DNA of 64,000 bases, from assembly GCF_018080005.1 (NCBI RefSeq), contig NZ_CP073015.1, forward strand, positions 2,012,501 through 2,076,500. Direction: 5' to 3'. Shown here piece by piece: positions 17,809 to 27,455 of this stretch (positions are counted from its first letter, which is position 1; each line of letters starts with the position of its first letter). The position numbers and the translations under genes are program-made. This stretch comes from Flavobacterium sp. CS20 (GTDB lineage: Bacteria; Bacteroidota; Bacteroidia; Flavobacteriales; Flavobacteriaceae). Under the pieces are notes generated by a model. That model was not told where the DNA came from. It saw only the letters and a program-made list of their open reading frames with translations, and did not search any database.

Positions 17809-19618
17809 TTAAAACTTATATGAATTATCTTCAATCACACGTTTAGCGATAGTTTTACGTAACTCAACAATATTAGGATAATTGTAATATTTCGTAAAAC
17901 GTTTTAATCCCATCAACATCATTTTTTGTTCATCGCCTTCCGCAAATGAAATAATAGCTTCTTTGGCTTTTTCACTGATTTTTTCTACAGTGTGATACAA
18001 TTTTAGTTGAGCCATTGCAATTTGAACTTTTTGAGTGTCCTCGCCTTTAGCATTAGCGTTCTTTTTAGCTCTCAAAATAGCAGATTCGACCATATAAATT
18101 TCTATCAAAATATCAGCTGATGCAAGAAGTAATTGCTGTTGTTCTTCCAACTTTGTTTCATATTTTTGAGCAATTGCACCAGATACCATCAAAAACACTT
18201 TTTTGAGTTTTTTTATCATATCTAATTCTTCAGACAACAATTCTGAAAAATCAGGCGTATCAAAAGACGGAACACCTGTCAATTCGTCTTTGACGGCTTG
18301 AGCTGGTCCCATAAAATCAACATGACCTTTCATTGCTTTTTTTACCAACATACCTATAGAAAGCATACGGTTGATTTCATTGGTGCCTTCGTAGATTCTA
18401 GAAATACGTGCATCTCTCCAAGCAGACTCCATCGGTGCATCGGCAGAAAAACCCATTCCGCCATAAATTTGAATACCTTCGTCAGTGCATCTTTGAATGT
18501 CTTCTGAAACCGCAACTTTTAAAATTGAGCATTCAATGGCAAATTCTTCAACGCCTTTCAGTTCGGCTTCTTGGTGAGAATTTCCGCTTTCTTTTCTAAG
18601 GTTGATTCTATCTTCAATATTTTTAGCGACTCTGTAGCAAGTCGCTTCATCTGCATAAACTGCAGTAGCCATTTCTGCAAATTTCTGCTGAATCGCTCCA
18701 AATTGAGATATTGGTGTGTTGAATTGAACGCGGTCGTTGGCATATTTAACTGCTGAACCAATCACTCGACGTTGGGCATCAAGACAAGCTGCTGACTAAT
18801 TTGATTCGCCCTACATTTAAGGCGTTCATCGCAATTTTAAAACCGCCATTTCTTTCGCCTAATAAATTTTCTACTGGTACTTTAGTTTCATTAAAAAACA
18901 CTTGACGTGTTGACGATGAATGAATGCCGAGTTTCTTTTCTTCATCACCTAGAGAAATTCCGTTTTCTAAATCTTTTTCAACGATAAACCCTGTGATGTT
19001 TTTATCGTCTTCTATTCTTGCAAACACGATAAACAAGTCGCAAAATCCAGCATTTGAAATCCACATTTTTTGACCAGAAATCTTGTAGTATTTACCATCA
19101 TCAGATAAAACGGCTTTGGTTTTTCCAGAATTGGCATCTGATCCAGCGTCAGGCTCGGTTAAACAATAAGCTCCAAACCATTCACCCGTAGCGAGTTTTG
19201 GGATATACTTTTTTTTCTGCTCTTCTGTGCCATAGAGTAAAATAGGTAGAGTGCCAATGCCAGTATGTGCTCCAAAAGCTGTGGCTATTGAACCCGTTGC
19301 TCCAGAAATATAATCACATACCAACATTGTAGAGACAAAATCCATTCCTAGACCGCCATATTCTTCTGGAACAGCTACACCAAGAAAACCGAGTTCACCG
19401 GCTTTGTTCATAATTTCTTCGGTGAGAGCGTAGTTTTTCTTTTCAAATTCTTCTTTTTTAGGCCAAATTTCTCTGTCCACAAATTCTTTGATGCTGTCGC
19501 GCATCATTTTTTGCTCTTCTGAAAAATCTTCTGGTGTGAAGATATCTTCTGCCTTTGTATCCTTAACGATAAATTGACCGCCACGAATCATTTCATTTTG
19601 TTTTTCTGTTGTTTTCAT
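17809..19618 (-). CDS. fadE: Acyl-CoA dehydrogenase (one frameshift in the given sequence)
   Basis: FadE makes the first double bond in fatty acyl-CoA beta-oxidation using FAD. About 600 residues in two frames: residues 1-279 (EYGGLGMDF, LTEPDAGSDANSG, KMWISNAG) and the remainder (FGAIQQKFAEMA, IYGGMGFSADAPMESAWRDA, ISRIYEGTNEINRM, with the catalytic Glu in the last), ending with a long C-terminal extension as in the 600-residue type. At the junction the minus strand has TTAG-T-CAGCAGCTTGT. Removing the extra T (plus-strand A at 18795) restores KLAAACLDAQRR. It is probably a sequence error. Last gene of marR-fadN-fadA-fadE; a hairpin repeat lies against its start. Confidence 0.85.
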
Positions 19619-19631
19619 AATCCTCTTATTA

Positions 19632-19758
19632 GCCTCTCCCCAACCCTCTCCAAAGGAGAGGTAGAAAAGAGAATGTTTAATTATACTTTATTTTAAATTC
19701 ATTTTATTATACACATTATCCTTAGTTCCTCCCCTTAGAGGAGGCTATGTGAGGTTTT
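19632..19758 (-). repeat. Inverted-repeat intergenic element before fadE
   Basis: About 127 bp filling almost all of the fadA-fadE gap. The left arm begins GCCTCTCCCCAACCCTCTCC and contains its own small hairpin (CTCTCC-aaa-GGAGAG). The right arm CCTCCCCTTAGAGGAGGC is an imperfect inverse. The middle is AT-rich. It starts 13 bp before the fadE ATG. Arms of this type are common in Bacteroidota intergenic regions. Confidence 0.6.
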
Positions 19759-19759
19759 T

Positions 19760-20947
19760 TTAATACACTTCATAAACCCCAGCTGCACCTTGCCCAGTTC
19801 CGACACACATTGTTACCATAGCGTGTTTGTTTTTAAGGTTTCGTTTTTTCATTTCATCAAATATTTGAACGGATAATTTTCCGCCGATGCAACCCAACGG
19901 ATGACCTAATGCTATGGCACCACCGTTCACATTTAAAATGTCTGGATTGATATCTAATTCTCTTCTAACGGCTATCGATTGAGATGCAAAAGCTTCGTTG
20001 AGTTCAATCAATTCCATATCCTTGAGCTTTAGTCCTGCTTGTTCTAAAGCTTTAGGAATGGCTTTTATTGGACCAATACCCATTATGCGTGGTTCTACAC
20101 CAGCTACTGCATAGCTTACCAATCTCGCTACAGGTTCAAGATTGAGTTCTTTAAGCATTTCTTCGCTCATAACCATTACAAAAGCTGCACCGTCGCTCAT
20201 TTGAGATGAATTACCTGCAGTTACGCTTCCGCCTTCAGCAAATACAGGACGAAGTTTGTTTAAGACTTCAATTGAAGTATCAGCTCGTGGGCCTTGGTCT
20301 TGGTCAACGGTGTAAGTTTTTGTTTGCTTTTTATTAGACTCATCCACAAATATTTCTTCAACTTCAATCGGCACAATTTGATCTTTGAAACGGTTTTCTT
20401 TTTGAGCCTTAATGGCTTTTTGATGGGATTGAAATGCAAATTCGTTTTGGTCTTCTTTTGAAACTTTATATTCATTGGCAACGGCTTCTGCAGTTAAACC
20501 CATTCCCCAATAATAACTTTCGTGACCTTGTTTTGCGACTTCATAATTTGGCACTGGTTTATAACCACCCATAGGAATGTAACTCATACTTTCTGCACCA
20601 CCTGCGATGATACAATCAGCCATTCCTGTTTGGATTTTTGCTGATGCGATGGCTATAGATTCGAGTCCTGATGCACAATACCGATTGATGGTTACGCCTG
20701 GAACTTCTTCAGTCTTTAATCCCATAAGAGAAATTAATCGCCCAACATTTAATCCTTGTTCGGCTTCGGGCATTGCATTACCGACAATGACGTCGTCAAT
20801 ACGAGATTTGTCAAATTCTGGAAGTTGCTTCATCATATAATTGATGGTTTCAGCGGCCAAATCGTCTGGTCGCTTAAATCTAAATACACCTTTTGGTGCT
20901 TTACCAACTGCTGTTCTGTATGCTTTTACTATATATGCTGTTTTCAT
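19760..20947 (-). CDS. fadA: Acetyl-CoA C-acyltransferase (thiolase)
   Basis: FadA cleaves 3-ketoacyl-CoA to acetyl-CoA in beta-oxidation. From ATG 20947 the protein is 395 residues; a longer frame from 20968 would run into the adjacent repeat element and is unlikely. Nucleophilic Cys lies in [15 protein letters not shown] (near 89), the catalytic His in [15 protein letters not shown] and the second Cys in [14 protein letters not shown] at the C-terminus. Third gene of the fad operon, separated from fadN and from fadE by hairpin elements. Confidence 0.94.
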   Translation of the reverse strand: MKTAYIVKAYRTAVGKAPKGVFRFKRPDDLAAETINYMMKQLPEFDKSRIDDVIVGNAMPEAEQGLNVGRLISLMGLKTEEVPGVTINRYCASGLESIAIASAKIQTGMADCIIAGGAESMSYIPMGGYKPVPNYEVAKQGHESYYWGMGLTAEAVANEYKVSKEDQNEFAFQSHQKAIKAQKENRFKDQIVPIEVEEIFVDESNKKQTKTYTVDQDQGPRADTSIEVLNKLRPVFAEGGSVTAGNSSQMSDGAAFVMVMSEEMLKELNLEPVARLVSYAVAGVEPRIMGIGPIKAIPKALEQAGLKLKDMELIELNEAFASQSIAVRRELDINPDILNVNGGAIALGHPLGCIGGKLSVQIFDEMKKRNLKNKHAMVTMCVGTGQGAAGVYEVY

Positions 20948-20952
20948 AGGAA

Positions 20953-21081
20953 GCCCCCTAACCCCCAAAAGGGGGAATTTACCTACAGGGGGTTAAATAG
21001 GTTTTTAATCATTATTATACAATTTTTCAAATACTCAAACATTTAAATCTTATTTAATTCCCCCTTTGGGGGTTAGGGGGC
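20953..21081 (-). repeat. Inverted-repeat element between fadN and fadA
   Basis: About 129 bp filling the fadN-fadA gap. The left arm, 20953-20979, begins GCCCCCTAACCCCC then AAAAGGGGGAATT. The right arm 21056-21081 is its reverse complement with one A fewer. The arms enclose about 76 bp of AT-rich DNA. Each arm is also a small hairpin (CCCCC/GGGGG). The left arm ends 5 bp before the fadA ATG at 20947. It resembles the CCCCTAACCCC-type palindromes scattered in flavobacterial genomes. Confidence 0.8.
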
Positions 21082-21083
21082 AC

Positions 21084-23488
21084 TTAATTTCTAAGCGGTT
21101 TCCCGTTGTTAATCATATGTTGTAAACGTTCTAATGTTTTTCGTTCGCCACAAAGCGATAAAAAGGCTTCGCGTTCAAGGTCTAATAAATATTGCTCTGA
21201 CACGTAATTGGCTTCTGACAAGTCTCCACCAGACATTACATAAGCCAGTTTATTGGCTATTTTTTGGTCATATTCGCTGATATAATGACCAGCTTTCATT
21301 TGATCGGTACCGACTAAAAATGCCCCTAGAGCTTGACGACCAAGCACTTTAATATCATTGGTTTTTACTGGTTGAGAATAGCCATTATCAGCCATTAATC
21401 TGGCGTGTTGCTTAGCAATAGCAAGTTGTCTATCTCTACTGACTACGACGATATCTTTGCCTTGTTCCAAAATGTTTAAGTCATAAGCTTCATGAGCAGA
21501 TTTGGAGACTTTTGCCATACCGATAGTGAGAAAATTTTCTCTTAATCGATTGACTTCAACATCGTCTTTTTTATAGGTTTTGGCGGCACGACGTGTCATT
21601 TCTTTTGAGCCACCGCCACCAGGAATGACACCAACGCCAAATTCTACCAAACCGATATAAGTTTCAGCGTGAGCTACAACTTTATCGGCGTGCATTGATA
21701 ATTCACAACCACCGCCGAGAGCCATTTGATGTGGGGCGACCACCGTTGGAATAGATGAATATCGCATACGCATCATTGTATCTTGAAAATATTTTATAGC
21801 ACCATTGAGTTCTTCATATTCTTGTTCTACGGCAAACATAAAAATCATTCCAATATCAGCACCAACTGAAAAATTTTGTCCATTGTTAGAAATCACAACA
21901 CCGTCGTATTCTTTTTCAGCTATATCCATTGCCGTATTGATACCATTCAAGACATCGGCACCTATGGAATTCATCTTACTGCGAAATTCTATATTCAAAA
22001 TCCCATCGCCTAAATCTGTAGCAACTAAATCTTTGTTGCTCCAAACTTCTTGGCTTTCGCGAATATTATCTAAAATAATGAACGCATCTTGACCAGGTAT
22101 TTTGACGTGTTCTTTTTTATCAATGTCATAAAAATAGGTTGCACCATTTTTAACTGAATAGAAACTTTGGGCATTATCAGTAGCTAATTCTGAAATCCAA
22201 TCTGCAATGTCGTAACCTTCATCTTTCATCAGTTGAATGCCTTTTTCTAAACCTATGGCATCCCAAATTTCAAATGGACCGTCTGCCAACCAAAGCCAGC
22301 TTTCATTGCATCGTCAATTTTGTATAAGGCGTCTGTGATTTCAGGAATCCTATATTGGACATATGCAAATAAGGCGACGAAATTTTTTCTGTAAAATTCA
22401 CCTGCTTTATCTTCACCTTCAATTAAAATAGAAAAACGTTTGGCAACGTCATCAACTGATTTTGTTTTGTCTAAAGTTGAAAATTTTGCACGTTGTTTTT
22501 CTCGATATTCCAATGAATTTAAATCTAAAGATTTGATTTCACTTGAACCGTCTTTATTTTTTATTTTCTTATAAAATCCTTGGCCTGTTTTACTGCCATA
22601 CCATTTGTTTTCCATCATTTTTTTGATAAAATCTGGAAGTTTGAACAATTCGTGACGTTCATCTTTGGGTACGTTTTCATACAAACCATCAGCGACGTGA
22701 ACTAATGTATCTAAACCGACGACATCAACAGTTCTAAACGTAGCTGATTTGGGTCTGCCGATGACTGGTCCAGTGAGTTTATCGACTTCTTCTATGGTCA
22801 TATCCATATCTTTTACCATATGAAATAAGCTCATAATGCTGAAAATACCAACGCGATTTCCGATAAATGCTGGTGTGTCTTTGGCAATAACCGTGGTTTT
22901 ACCAAGGAATTTTTCGCCGTATTCGTTTAAAAACTCTAAGACTTCTTTGGAAGTATCTGGTCCAGGTATGATTTCTAAAAGTTTAAGATATCGTGGCGGA
23001 TTAAAAAAGTGCGTGCCACAGAAGTGTTTTTTAAAGTCATCACTTCTGTCTTTTGCCATAAATTTGATAGGAATACCTGAGGTGTTTGATGAAATGATGG
23101 TTCCTGGTGTTCTGTGTTTTTCAAGGTTTTCAAAAACTTGTTGCTTGATGTCTAAACGCTCAACTACCACTTCAATGATCCAATCTACATCTTTCACTTT
23201 GGCAATGTCGTCTTCGAGATTACCTGTTGTGATGCGGTTGGCAAAATCTTTATGATAAATTGGTGATGGGTTTGACTTCAATGAATTTTGTAGAGCGTCG
23301 TTGACAATTCTGTTTCTTACGACTTTGTCTTCAAGGGTTTTGCCTTGCTTTTTTTCTTTGTCGTTGAGTTCGCGTGGAACGATATCGAGTAGTAAAACTT
23401 CTACGCCAATATTGGCAAAATGGCAAGCAATACCGCTACCCATAATTCCTGAACCAATAACTGCTACTTTATTAATGCGTCGTTTCAT
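21084..23488 (-). CDS. fadN: 3-hydroxyacyl-CoA dehydrogenase/enoyl-CoA hydratase, FadN type (one frameshift)
   Basis: A bifunctional beta-oxidation enzyme of about 801 residues. Order is dehydrogenase first (NAD-binding VAVIGSGIMGSGIACHFAN at 8-26, then CGTHFFNPPRYLKLLEII) and crotonase-like hydratase last (GADIGMIF, MALGGGCELSMHADKVVA, EFGVGVIPGGGGSKEM). This order is that of Bacillus FadN, the reverse of E. coli FadB. The frame breaks at 22281-22282: between GFGWQ and GPFEIWDAIG two bases stand where a codon is expected, so one base is missing. Operon order marR-fadN-fadA-fadE matches fadNAE of Bacillus. Confidence 0.88.
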
Positions 23489-23498
23489 GTGTTTATTT

Positions 23499-23954
23499 TT
23501 AAGTCGAAATTGTTTTGGTTTGATTATATATTTTTCGATTAGATATCATATCTATAATCGTGTTAGCAACTTCTATAAATGTTTTTAAGTCATTTTCACT
23601 TATGTTTTCTCTTACTTTTTGATCGAAAGTTAGAACCACTTCTTTGGAATATTCTCTCATTTCTTTACCAAATTCTGTGAGGCAAATTAGAATGCTTCGA
23701 CCGTCTTCTGGGTTGGGTTTTCTTTCGATGAGATTTTTGTCTTCCATTGTTTTTAGTGTTCTTGATAATGATGTGGCTTCCATGCCCATTTTTGGTCCTA
23801 AGGAGGTTGATGGTGTGCCATCTTCAGGGTCTATATTGAGCAAAACAAAACCAGTTGCCATAGTTGAACCTTTTTTGCCTGCTTCTTCGTTATACATTTT
23901 TGCTACGGCAATCCAAGTTGCTCTTAAAACATAATCAATGGTCTTATCTCTCAT
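23499..23954 (-). CDS. MarR-family transcriptional regulator of the fad operon
   Basis: A 151-residue winged-helix regulator. The DNA-recognition region MGMEATSLSRTLKTMEDKNL (about 56-75) and the wing IERKPNPEDGRSILICLTEFG are typical MarR. It begins the operon, 10 bp before fadN, so it probably controls beta-oxidation and itself; a fatty acyl-CoA ligand is a reasonable guess. A near-perfect 24-bp palindrome just upstream (23984-24007) is the likely operator. Confidence 0.88.
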   Translation of the reverse strand: MRDKTIDYVLRATWIAVAKMYNEEAGKKGSTMATGFVLLNIDPEDGTPSTSLGPKMGMEATSLSRTLKTMEDKNLIERKPNPEDGRSILICLTEFGKEMREYSKEVVLTFDQKVRENISENDLKTFIEVANTIIDMISNRKIYNQTKTIST

Positions 23955-23969
23955 TTTATTTTATATGTT

Positions 23970-23977
23970 CAAATGTA
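23970..23977 (-). promoter_or_regulatory. -7 promoter element of the marR-fad operon
   Basis: TACATTTG on the minus strand, a full TAnnTTTG match, 16 bp before the marR ATG. The expected -33 position is occupied by the palindromic operator. Confidence 0.65.
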
Positions 23978-23983
23978 ATAAAA

Positions 23984-24007
23984 ATTTATTATGCACGCAT
24001 AACAAAT
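23984..24007 (-). promoter_or_regulatory. Palindromic operator candidate for the MarR regulator
   Basis: Arms ATTTATTATGC and GCATAACAAAT around an AC centre match as inverse complements at 10 of 11 positions. The site lies 6 bp upstream of the -7 element, over the region polymerase must bind, as expected for an autorepressor. The size and dyad fit MarR dimers. Binding is inferred. Confidence 0.6.
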
Positions 24008-24046
24008 TTGTAAATTTATTGTTAATTGATTTTAAATTCTAATAAT

Positions 24047-24449
24047 GTTGGTGTTAAACGAATTTTGTTTTTTAATGCCACTAATGCACTAATGTTTTTG
24101 TCGAATGAATTGTGTTTTTTAATGCCACTAATGCACTAATGTTTTTGTCGAATGAATTGTGTTTTTTAATGCCACTAATACACTAATGTTGATGTAAAAT
24201 GAATTGTTTTTTTTAATGCCACTAATGCACTAATGTTGATGTAAAATGAATTGTTTTTTTTAATGCCACTAATGCACTAATGGTGATGTAAAATGAATTG
24301 TGTTTTTTAATGCCACTAATGCACTAATGTTGATGTAAAATGAATTGTGTTTTTTAATGCCACTAATGCACTAATGTTGATGTAAAATGAATTGTGTTTT
24401 TTAATGCCACTAATGCACTAATGTTTTTGTCGAATGAATTGTGTGTTTT
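24047..24449. repeat. Tandem array of eight 47-bp repeats
   Basis: Units start at 24074, 24121, 24168, 24215, 24262, 24309, 24356 and 24403, exactly 47 bp apart, preceded by a partial unit from 24047. The core is AATGCCACTAATGCACTAAT, then a variable half and a T-run. Two variants exist: TTTTTGTCGAATGAATTGTG (units 1, 2, 8) and a TTGATGTAAAATGAATTG type (units 3-7). There are no unique spacers and no dyad, so this is not a CRISPR. It lies between the fad operon promoter and the 3' end of the PorV-like gene. Confidence 0.95.
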
Positions 24450-24572
24450 TACGAAAGTTGTGATGGCTTAGGGGTTTCTGATGAAATGTTAATTATAAAA
24501 ATTTGTCGGGACAAGATGTACGATATGGGAATATAGCGATAACCCAGTTCGAAGCCCAAAACAATTATGCTA

Positions 24573-25645
24573 TTAAGGTCTAAACATTTGCCAATCGAGT
24601 TTGATAGAAAACACATTGGAATAGAGACCGACGCTTTGATCGCCAATGTCGGTGAAAGCGTAGTCAATTTGGATGCCTTTGTATTTGAAACCGACGCCAA
24701 AATTGGGCTGAAATCCGATGTCTTCTGAGCCGTCGAGTTGTTTGACGTTTTGAAAATTACCTACACCACCACGGAGAAAAACCATACCAGTATAGTCGGC
24801 TTCGAAGCCAAATGCTGGGGTTGCACTTGCGGTTGATGTGGAAAAAATATCATTAGTTTCGGCAAATCTAACATCTAAGTTGAGGGCGGTTTTGAGACCA
24901 AAATCTCTGTTGATTTCAAACTGACGTGCCATTCCCATTTGTAGTTTTGGAAGGGTAATTTCTGTATCTTCGGGCAACTCTTGGTTTTGACCTGCAACGG
25001 CATTTTGGATTGTAGCGAATTCATCTTCGTCGATGGTCCATGTGTTGTAGGTAGTTGTGATGTCACGAGCCATAAAGCCAAACTCCCATTGTTTTGATGA
25101 GAATTGCACACCGACATCAAAGCCGAATCCCCAAGCTGTGGCAAAATCGCCAATAACTCGTCTTATGACCTTGGCATTTACACCATAACTGAGTCCTTGT
25201 ATGGGTAAGTGTCTGGCATAGGAAATGGTGAATGCGTAATCTGCTGTTGAAAATAAGCTGATACGGTCATAGTCTATATTGCCTTGCTGATCAATGAGTT
25301 GTGTGGTGTTCAATATATCGTCAACACCAAAACGGATAATGCTAAAACCAATGGCACTTCTGCTATCCAGAGGCTTGGCACCAGCAATGTAGTCGTAATT
25401 AGCGATGTTGGCAAAATAACTGGAATGCATAGCTGAAAATTGCCAGTCTTCAAGATGAATGAGTCCAGCGGGATTCCAATAAACAGCGTTGACATCTTTG
25501 GATGTTGCGGTTACAGCGTTGACCATACCAAAGGCACTGCATCGACACCTATGTTTAAAAATTCGTTGGAATATTTACGGGTTTGTGCCTGAAGTGCGAG
25601 TGATGTCAATAGAAATAAAATAATTACGCCTTTCAACTGAAACAA
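24573..25645 (-). CDS. PorV/PorQ-like outer-membrane protein (one frameshift near the N-terminus)
   Basis: A beta-barrel of the PorV/PorQ (type IX secretion-associated) family. The 5' part encodes a signal peptide (LKGVIILFLLTSLALQAQ) and KYSNEFLNIGVDA. A missing base at 25536-25537 then breaks the frame before AFGMVNAVTATSKDVNAVYW and the barrel, about 350 residues in all. The order GVDARAFGM-NAVTA-D-A-YWNPAGL is the family's hallmark. No ATG precedes the signal peptide: TTG at 25645 or 25636 is the likely start. PorV shuttles type IX cargo; PorQ and the V2 forms are less clear, so I give no symbol. Confidence 0.75.
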
Positions 25646-25752
25646 TTTTTTTTTGACAAATATCTTTAATTATATGGTATATAAAACTTATTTTGGTCAA
25701 TCATATTGCATTTAGTTGATATTTATGCTCTAAAAATAACAAAATCAGAATT

Positions 25753-26484
25753 TTGAAAGCTTTTATACCGAATTTTATTACGTTATTAAATTTGTTGATG
25801 GGTTGCATAGGAATTTATTTTGCGATGAAAGGCGAGTTGATTTTTGTCGCATATTGTTCTGCACTTGGTATTTTCTTTGATTTTTTTGATGGGTTAGTAG
25901 CAAGATTATTAAAAGTGAGTAGTGAATTAGGCAAACAACTTGACTCATTGGCTGATTTGGTTACGAGCGGTGTTGTGCCATCTTTGGTGGTTTTTCAATT
26001 ATTCAGAAAAGATCTCATCGGATTAGGTTCATTCCACATTTCAATTAATGAGCAAACACCTTGGTTTGCTTTTACAGCCTTTGCTATTACATTAGGTTCA
26101 GCATATAGGCTTGCTAAGTTCAATATTGATAGCAATCAAACTGATAAATTTATAGGATTACCAACGCCTGCAAATGCGATTTTGATTTTGAGTTTGCCTT
26201 TTATTTTGAATTATGAGCAAATCGACTGGATAGATGAGTTAATTTTAAATGATATGTTTTTAATTGGGCTGAGTTTGGTTAGTGTCGTTTTGCTTAATAT
26301 GAAAGTAGAATTGTTTTCATTGAAGTTGAAGTCATTTCGGTTTTCTGAAAACAAGGTTGTATTTGTGTTTTTGATGGTGTCTTTGGTATTACTGGTTTTA
26401 TTGAAATTTCTATCAATACCGCTTATTATTCTATCCTATATTTTAGTTTCGATTTTATTCAAAAAAAATACAGCTAAGCATTAA
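25753..26484 (+). CDS. pssA: CDP-diacylglycerol-serine O-phosphatidyltransferase
   Basis: PssA joins CDP-diacylglycerol and serine to phosphatidylserine, the precursor of phosphatidylethanolamine. The 243-residue membrane protein has the CDP-alcohol phosphotransferase motif DG-x2-AR-x8-G-x3-D-x3-D (FDGLVARLLKVSSELGKQLD, then SLADLV) near 46-70 and about six more helices. The start is TTG at 25753, since no ATG precedes the conserved KAFIPNFITLLN. Its last codons fold into the terminator of the convergent mscS gene. Confidence 0.9.
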   Translation: MKAFIPNFITLLNLLMGCIGIYFAMKGELIFVAYCSALGIFFDFFDGLVARLLKVSSELGKQLDSLADLVTSGVVPSLVVFQLFRKDLIGLGSFHISINEQTPWFAFTAFAITLGSAYRLAKFNIDSNQTDKFIGLPTPANAILILSLPFILNYEQIDWIDELILNDMFLIGLSLVSVVLLNMKVELFSLKLKSFRFSENKVVFVFLMVSLVLLVLLKFLSIPLIILSYILVSILFKKNTAKH

Positions 26485-26495
26485 CTTAGCCGTAT
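26461..26495 (-). terminator. Terminator of the convergent MscS gene, inside the pssA 3' end
   Basis: Stem ATACGGCTAAG with CTTAGCTGTAT (10 of 11 pairs, the eleventh G-U), loop of six, followed on the minus strand by eight T. The pssA stop codon lies in the loop, so the last four pssA codons double as terminator sequence. It serves the gene ending at 26524. Confidence 0.85.
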
Positions 26496-26523
26496 TCTAA
26501 TAAAATAATCAATTAATTTGATT

Positions 26524-27336
26524 TTATTTATTTTGTTTATGTAAGTGCACATCCATTTGAGGGAAAGGGATATTGAGTCCTTCTTTAGCAAACTCATTAT
26601 AAACTTTTTCGTTCAAATCAAAATAAACAGGCCAGAGATCTGCGACTTTAGACCAAGTTCTCACTACGATATTGACAGAGCTATCTCCAAGTGAATGTAG
26701 TGCTAAGAAAGGCTCTGGATCTTTGTAAATTCTATCGTCTTCTTCGATTAATTTTTTGATAACTTTTTTAGCCTTTGCTACATCATCGCCATACGCGATG
26801 CCAAATTTCCATTCATTTCTTCTATCTTCTTGTTGGGATAAGTTAGTCATATCTGAATTTGCGAGAGCTCCATTAGGGATATAAACTACTTTTTTGTCAA
26901 AGGTATGAATGATTGTATAAAAAATTTGTATTTCTTGAATTATGCCTAAATAACCCTTAGCATCGACTACATCTCCAACTTTAAATGGGCGAAGAATTAA
27001 AAGGACAACTCCACCAGCAAAGTTTTGTAGCGTACCTTGCAAGGAGAGACCAATAGCAAGACCTGCGGCACCAAGTATAGCAACAAAGGAAGTTGCTTCT
27101 ACTCCAACCATTCCAATTACACTTATAAAAAGAATAATTTTGAGTAAAACAGAGGTAATTGTTGATAAAAAAGGCACAAGACTCTCATCAATTTTTCTTT
27201 TTACCATAGTTTTCCTTACTGCTTTCACAATAATTTTGATGAGCCAAAGCCCTACAACAAGTGTAATAATTGCACCTAATACTTTGGGTGCATAGGATAT
27301 TAATAGATCAACAAATTGGTCTAAGTGCTTTTCCAT
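26524..27336 (-). CDS. mscS: MscS-family mechanosensitive channel
   Basis: A 270-residue channel of standard MscS size that opens under membrane tension to release solutes after osmotic downshock. Three membrane helices are followed by the Gly/Ala-rich pore helix (VAILGAAGLAIGLSLQGTLQ, then NFAGGVVLLILRPF), the beta domain (FKVGDVVDAKGYLGIIQEIQ, YIPNGALANSDMTNLS) and a C-terminal alpha/beta domain. It closely follows E. coli MscS, unlike the longer paralogue at 16514. A strong terminator follows. Confidence 0.93.
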   Translation of the reverse strand: MEKHLDQFVDLLISYAPKVLGAIITLVVGLWLIKIIVKAVRKTMVKRKIDESLVPFLSTITSVLLKIILFISVIGMVGVEATSFVAILGAAGLAIGLSLQGTLQNFAGGVVLLILRPFKVGDVVDAKGYLGIIQEIQIFYTIIHTFDKKVVYIPNGALANSDMTNLSQQEDRRNEWKFGIAYGDDVAKAKKVIKKLIEEDDRIYKDPEPFLALHSLGDSSVNIVVRTWSKVADLWPVYFDLNEKVYNEFAKEGLNIPFPQMDVHLHKQNK

Positions 27337-27455
27337 ATTTTAATTATTAGTTTGAATGTTAAAGTACAAATTTAATTTATTTTGATTTTTTAATTCAGGT
27401 TTTTTTAATCATAATGATATAAAATTGTTTTCTGCAAAATAGTGAATAAAAATAT

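Noticed and set aside
18298..18756. Plus-strand genes within the fad operon
   Set aside because: They are shadows of the acyl-CoA dehydrogenase gene with no start context or recognisable motif.
21084..23488. Two separate genes for hydratase and dehydrogenase
   Set aside because: The two frames join inside a conserved segment (GFGW-x-GPFEIWDAIG) and together give a standard FadN; one missing base explains the break.
24047..24449. CRISPR array
   Set aside because: Units are directly adjacent with no unique spacers, the step is 47 bp throughout, and no cas gene is in the window.
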